Shown here one piece after another: positions 14,309-15,997 of a stretch of DNA of 15,997 nt; positions within the stretch are counted from its first letter, which is position 1, and each line of letters starts with the position of its first letter. The notes below the pieces were generated by a model. The model made no database searches, was not told where the DNA came from, and was given only the letters and a program-made list of their open reading frames with translations. Made by a program: the position numbers and the translations under genes. Source of the stretch: Caryophanales bacterium UBA4100 (lineage in GTDB: Bacteria; Bacillota; Bacilli; Paenibacillales; UBA4045); contig DFXU01000034.1 in NCBI GenBank assembly GCA_002383285.1, positions 1 through 15,997 of the forward strand. The letters run 5' to 3'.

Positions 14309-14328
14309 ACGCCGTAAGGCGTTTTCTT
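14309..14328 (+). terminator. Short intrinsic terminator after the Gfo/Idh/MocA gene
   Basis: ACGCC (14309-14313) pairs with GGCGT (14318-14322) around a GTAA tetraloop, with two further G-U pairs possible, and TTTCTT follows. It is a compact terminator 20 bases after the stop codon. Confidence 0.6.
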
Positions 14329-14433
14329 ATTTATGCGTATATACTCGAAGACTCGTAACAGCAAGAATAAGCACATTGTTGGTTAGCAGAGATTGCAAAG
14401 ATGGCTATTGTGAGATTTGGGGAGATGAGACGG

Positions 14434-14871
14434 TTGGAACGTGTCAATGTAGCTAGCGCTCTGATATTCGATGAATCACAGGAACGAATTTTGTTGGTTA
14501 GGAATAGAAAAGGAAGTTCTTCATATTGGAGTCTTCCTGGCGGGGCTGTTGAGGCTGGAGAAACATTAGAAGAAGCATTGAAGCGTGAAACACGCGAGGA
14601 GACGGGACTGGAAGTTGAGATGTCGAATTTGTATTCCGTAAGGGAAGTCTTCTTCACTGAACGTAAACAGCATGCCTTACTGTTCACATTCTTGGCGAAC
14701 ATAATCAGCGGAGAGATTAGTATTTCTGATCCCGATAATGAGATACTTGAGGTGAAGTGGACTGATCTTAAGACGGCTAATGATGTAATGCCGTATTTGC
14801 CAGAAGCGATAAAGAAGAATGCTAACGACAATAACTTGAATCGGTATTATTATCAAGGCACGGTGGAATAA
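14434..14871 (+). CDS. Nudix hydrolase
   Basis: From TTG 14434 this is a 145-residue enzyme that hydrolyses a nucleoside diphosphate linked to another moiety. The Nudix box is complete: G37-x5-E43-x7-R51-E52-x2-E55-E56-x-G58-L59, within GGAVEAGETLEEALKRETRE, with the glutamates that bind Mg2+. The N-terminus ERVNVASALIFDESQERILLV is a typical first strand. The frame is also open from ATG 14401 (156 residues) and ATG 14425, but 14401 has no good ribosome site and 14425 directly abuts GGGGAG (14419-14424). That site lies nine bases before TTG 14434, which also gives the usual N-terminus. The choice is moderately sure. Substrate is unknown: the family includes 8-oxo-dGTP, ADP-ribose and NADH hydrolases. 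It appears monocistronic. Confidence 0.9.
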   Translation: MERVNVASALIFDESQERILLVRNRKGSSSYWSLPGGAVEAGETLEEALKRETREETGLEVEMSNLYSVREVFFTERKQHALLFTFLANIISGEISISDPDNEILEVKWTDLKTANDVMPYLPEAIKKNANDNNLNRYYYQGTVE

Positions 14872-15011
14872 TAGTATTGGAATACGGATAGTTTAGCAGC
14901 AATAGATGATATTAATTGGCTCGGAAGATGGACACTTGTTAAAGTGACTCTTGCAGGAAAGACTTAAGACTGAACACCGTCAAGCGAAAGCTTAGTTGAA
15001 TGAATAAGATT
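14872..15011. other. Intergenic stretch with no recognised gene
   Basis: About 140 bases between the Nudix stop and the next terminator hold no convincing reading frame. They contain two small hairpins: CACTT/AAGTG with loop GTTA (14933-14946) and AAGC/GCTT around a GAAA tetraloop (14982-14993). They may be part of a leader or 3' RNA. No known riboswitch class is recognised. Confidence 0.4.
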
Positions 15012-15042
15012 GGAGGTTCTATATGAGCCTCCGGTTTTTTTT
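15012..15042 (+). terminator. Strong intrinsic terminator before the TIM-barrel gene
   Basis: GGAGGTTC (15012-15019) pairs with GAGCCTCC (15025-15032), with one U-G pair and a TATAT loop, followed by GG and eight Ts (15035-15042). It lies about 140 bases after the Nudix stop and 54 before the next start codon, so it may end Nudix transcription or act as an attenuator of a leader. Confidence 0.85.
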
Positions 15043-15096
15043 GTTATAATGATCTGAATCTTAAATAAGTACCGGACAATAATGGAGGCGTTTACC

Positions 15097-15915
15097 TTGG
15101 GGATTGGAATTTTAGCACATTGTTATGGAAAATTGCCTTATAACGAACTTGCAGAGACGATTGGGGAGAGTGGCTTTAACTGTATTCAATTAGCTTTAGC
15201 TAAAGCTTTCTCAGATCTTGACTCTGGACTTGGCAAACTGAGTCCTGGTTTAGCTCATACAATCAGGGATACATACCAACGCAATGGAGTGCGGATTGCC
15301 TCGTTAGGTTGTTATATCAATACAATTGAACCTGATCTGACAGAGCGAAGGGATGAGATCGATCGCTTCAAGGAGCATCTTCGTTCAGCGAGGGATTTTG
15401 GAACCTTTATTGTAGCTACAGAAACAGGAAAGCCGGCTCAGGATGAGGACAGGGATATAGCCTGGAGCACGATGCTTGAGACCGTGAAGGAGCTAGCTGA
15501 GGAAGCAAGTCGATGGGGTGTTATGATCGGTATTGAGCCCGCCATCGGTCATATTATTGATTCTGTGGAGTCGATGTCACGTCTCTTGAATGAAGTCCCT
15601 TCTCCACATATCGGTGTTGTGTTCGATCCGTGTAACTTGATGCACCCTGGTAATATTGATCGACAGGAGGAGGTTATGGATCAGGCATTCGCATCTTTCG
15701 GGAATCGTATCGTGCTGGTCCATGCCAAGGACCTTGACTTTAGCGGAGATGGTGGCTCAGTCACCTATAAGCCGCTTGGGGATGGGCTTCTAAACTATGA
15801 ACACTTCATACATTTAGTGCAATTGCATAAACCATTAATTGATATAACGCTCGAAGGCCTTCAGAGGGAAGAAATACCGTCTTCGTATACTTTCATTCAG
15901 AACATACTGAAGTAA
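15097..15915 (+). CDS. Xylose isomerase-like TIM-barrel sugar isomerase/epimerase
   Basis: From TTG 15097 this is a 272-residue (beta/alpha)8 protein of the sugar phosphate isomerase/epimerase family (AP endonuclease 2 fold). The metal site appears intact: E147 (IGIEPA), D177 (VFDPCN), H209 (LVHAKD) and E253 (TLEG), the usual Glu-Asp-His-Glu set. Members isomerise or epimerise keto-sugars or inosose; the substrate here is unknown. The frame also opens at ATG 15082, but that ATG is part of ATGGAGG, whose GGAGG lies nine bases before TTG 15097. The TTG form gives the normal N-terminus GIGILAHCYG. A Gfo/Idh/MocA oxidoreductase lies upstream and may share a pathway. A TATAAT at 15045-15050 could be a -10 box, but no good -35 is seen. 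A terminator follows. Confidence 0.9.
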   Translation: MGIGILAHCYGKLPYNELAETIGESGFNCIQLALAKAFSDLDSGLGKLSPGLAHTIRDTYQRNGVRIASLGCYINTIEPDLTERRDEIDRFKEHLRSARDFGTFIVATETGKPAQDEDRDIAWSTMLETVKELAEEASRWGVMIGIEPAIGHIIDSVESMSRLLNEVPSPHIGVVFDPCNLMHPGNIDRQEEVMDQAFASFGNRIVLVHAKDLDFSGDGGSVTYKPLGDGLLNYEHFIHLVQLHKPLIDITLEGLQREEIPSSYTFIQNILK

Positions 15916-15943
15916 GCAGATAACTGGAACTATGATTTCATTG

Positions 15944-15983
15944 AGGAGCTTGCATTGCTGCAACTCCTTTTTTCTTTTTTTCT
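15944..15983 (+). terminator. Intrinsic terminator after the TIM-barrel gene
   Basis: AGGAG (15944-15948) pairs with CTCCT (15964-15968), and after a one-base bulge TTGCA (15950-15954) pairs with TGCAA (15959-15963) around TTGC. A long T-rich tail follows. It lies 28 bases after the stop codon. Confidence 0.85.
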
Positions 15984-15997
15984 TACGATTAGTCAAG

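Noticed and set aside
15045..15050. TATAAT as a -10 box for the TIM-barrel gene
   Set aside because: No acceptable -35 lies 16-18 bases upstream, where the terminator hairpin sits. It is mentioned only as a possibility.

Overview
The window looks like chromosome from a low-GC Gram-positive bacterium of the order Bacillales. Paenibacillaceae is the best guess, an inference from AT-leaning codon use, strong AGGAGG-type ribosome sites, a CstR/CsoR pair of regulators and a sporulation-type kinase core. No rRNA, tRNA, CRISPR array, transposase or phage gene is visible. All convincing genes are on the + strand. No gene-free stretch exceeds about 225 bases; the longest is 14872-15096.

Region 1 (1-3300) is a sulfane-sulfur (persulfide/polysulfide) handling cluster. 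It holds the tail of a probable rhodanese, a DsrE-like protein, a rhodanese-persulfide dioxygenase fusion, a TusA-like sulfur carrier, a second longer DsrE-like protein, a CstR-type persulfide-sensing repressor with its own promoter and operator, and a DUF302 protein. A clear terminator closes it. It recalls the yrk cluster of Bacillus subtilis and the cst operon of Staphylococcus aureus. A 15-bp perfect inverted repeat separates tusA from the second dsrE gene.

Region 2 (3347-5307) is a tightly packed set for extracytoplasmic thiol redox: a seven-helix protein that looks like a catalytically degenerate Lgt, then CcdA, then a membrane-anchored TlpA/ResA-like thioredoxin.

Region 3 (5350-8471) is a copper-efflux operon, copA-csoR-copZ. 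Its near-consensus promoter carries one of two identical 17-bp G-tract repeats inside the -35/-10 spacer. These are the presumed CsoR operators. Regions 1 to 3 together deal with thiophilic stress (reactive sulfur, disulfides and Cu(I)), with two paralogous CsoR-family sensors only 5 kb apart.

Region 4 (8618-12187) is one very large gene encoding a soluble fusion: degenerate CheB-like domain, intact CheR-like methyltransferase, PAS, heptad coiled coil, two PAS domains and a complete histidine kinase core. No chemotaxis gene or response regulator lies beside it.

Region 5 (12252-15915) holds general metabolic enzymes: an aldo/keto reductase, a Gfo/Idh/MocA oxidoreductase, a Nudix hydrolase and a xylose-isomerase-like TIM-barrel protein. 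Terminators lie after the oxidoreductase, in the gap before the TIM-barrel gene, and at the right edge.
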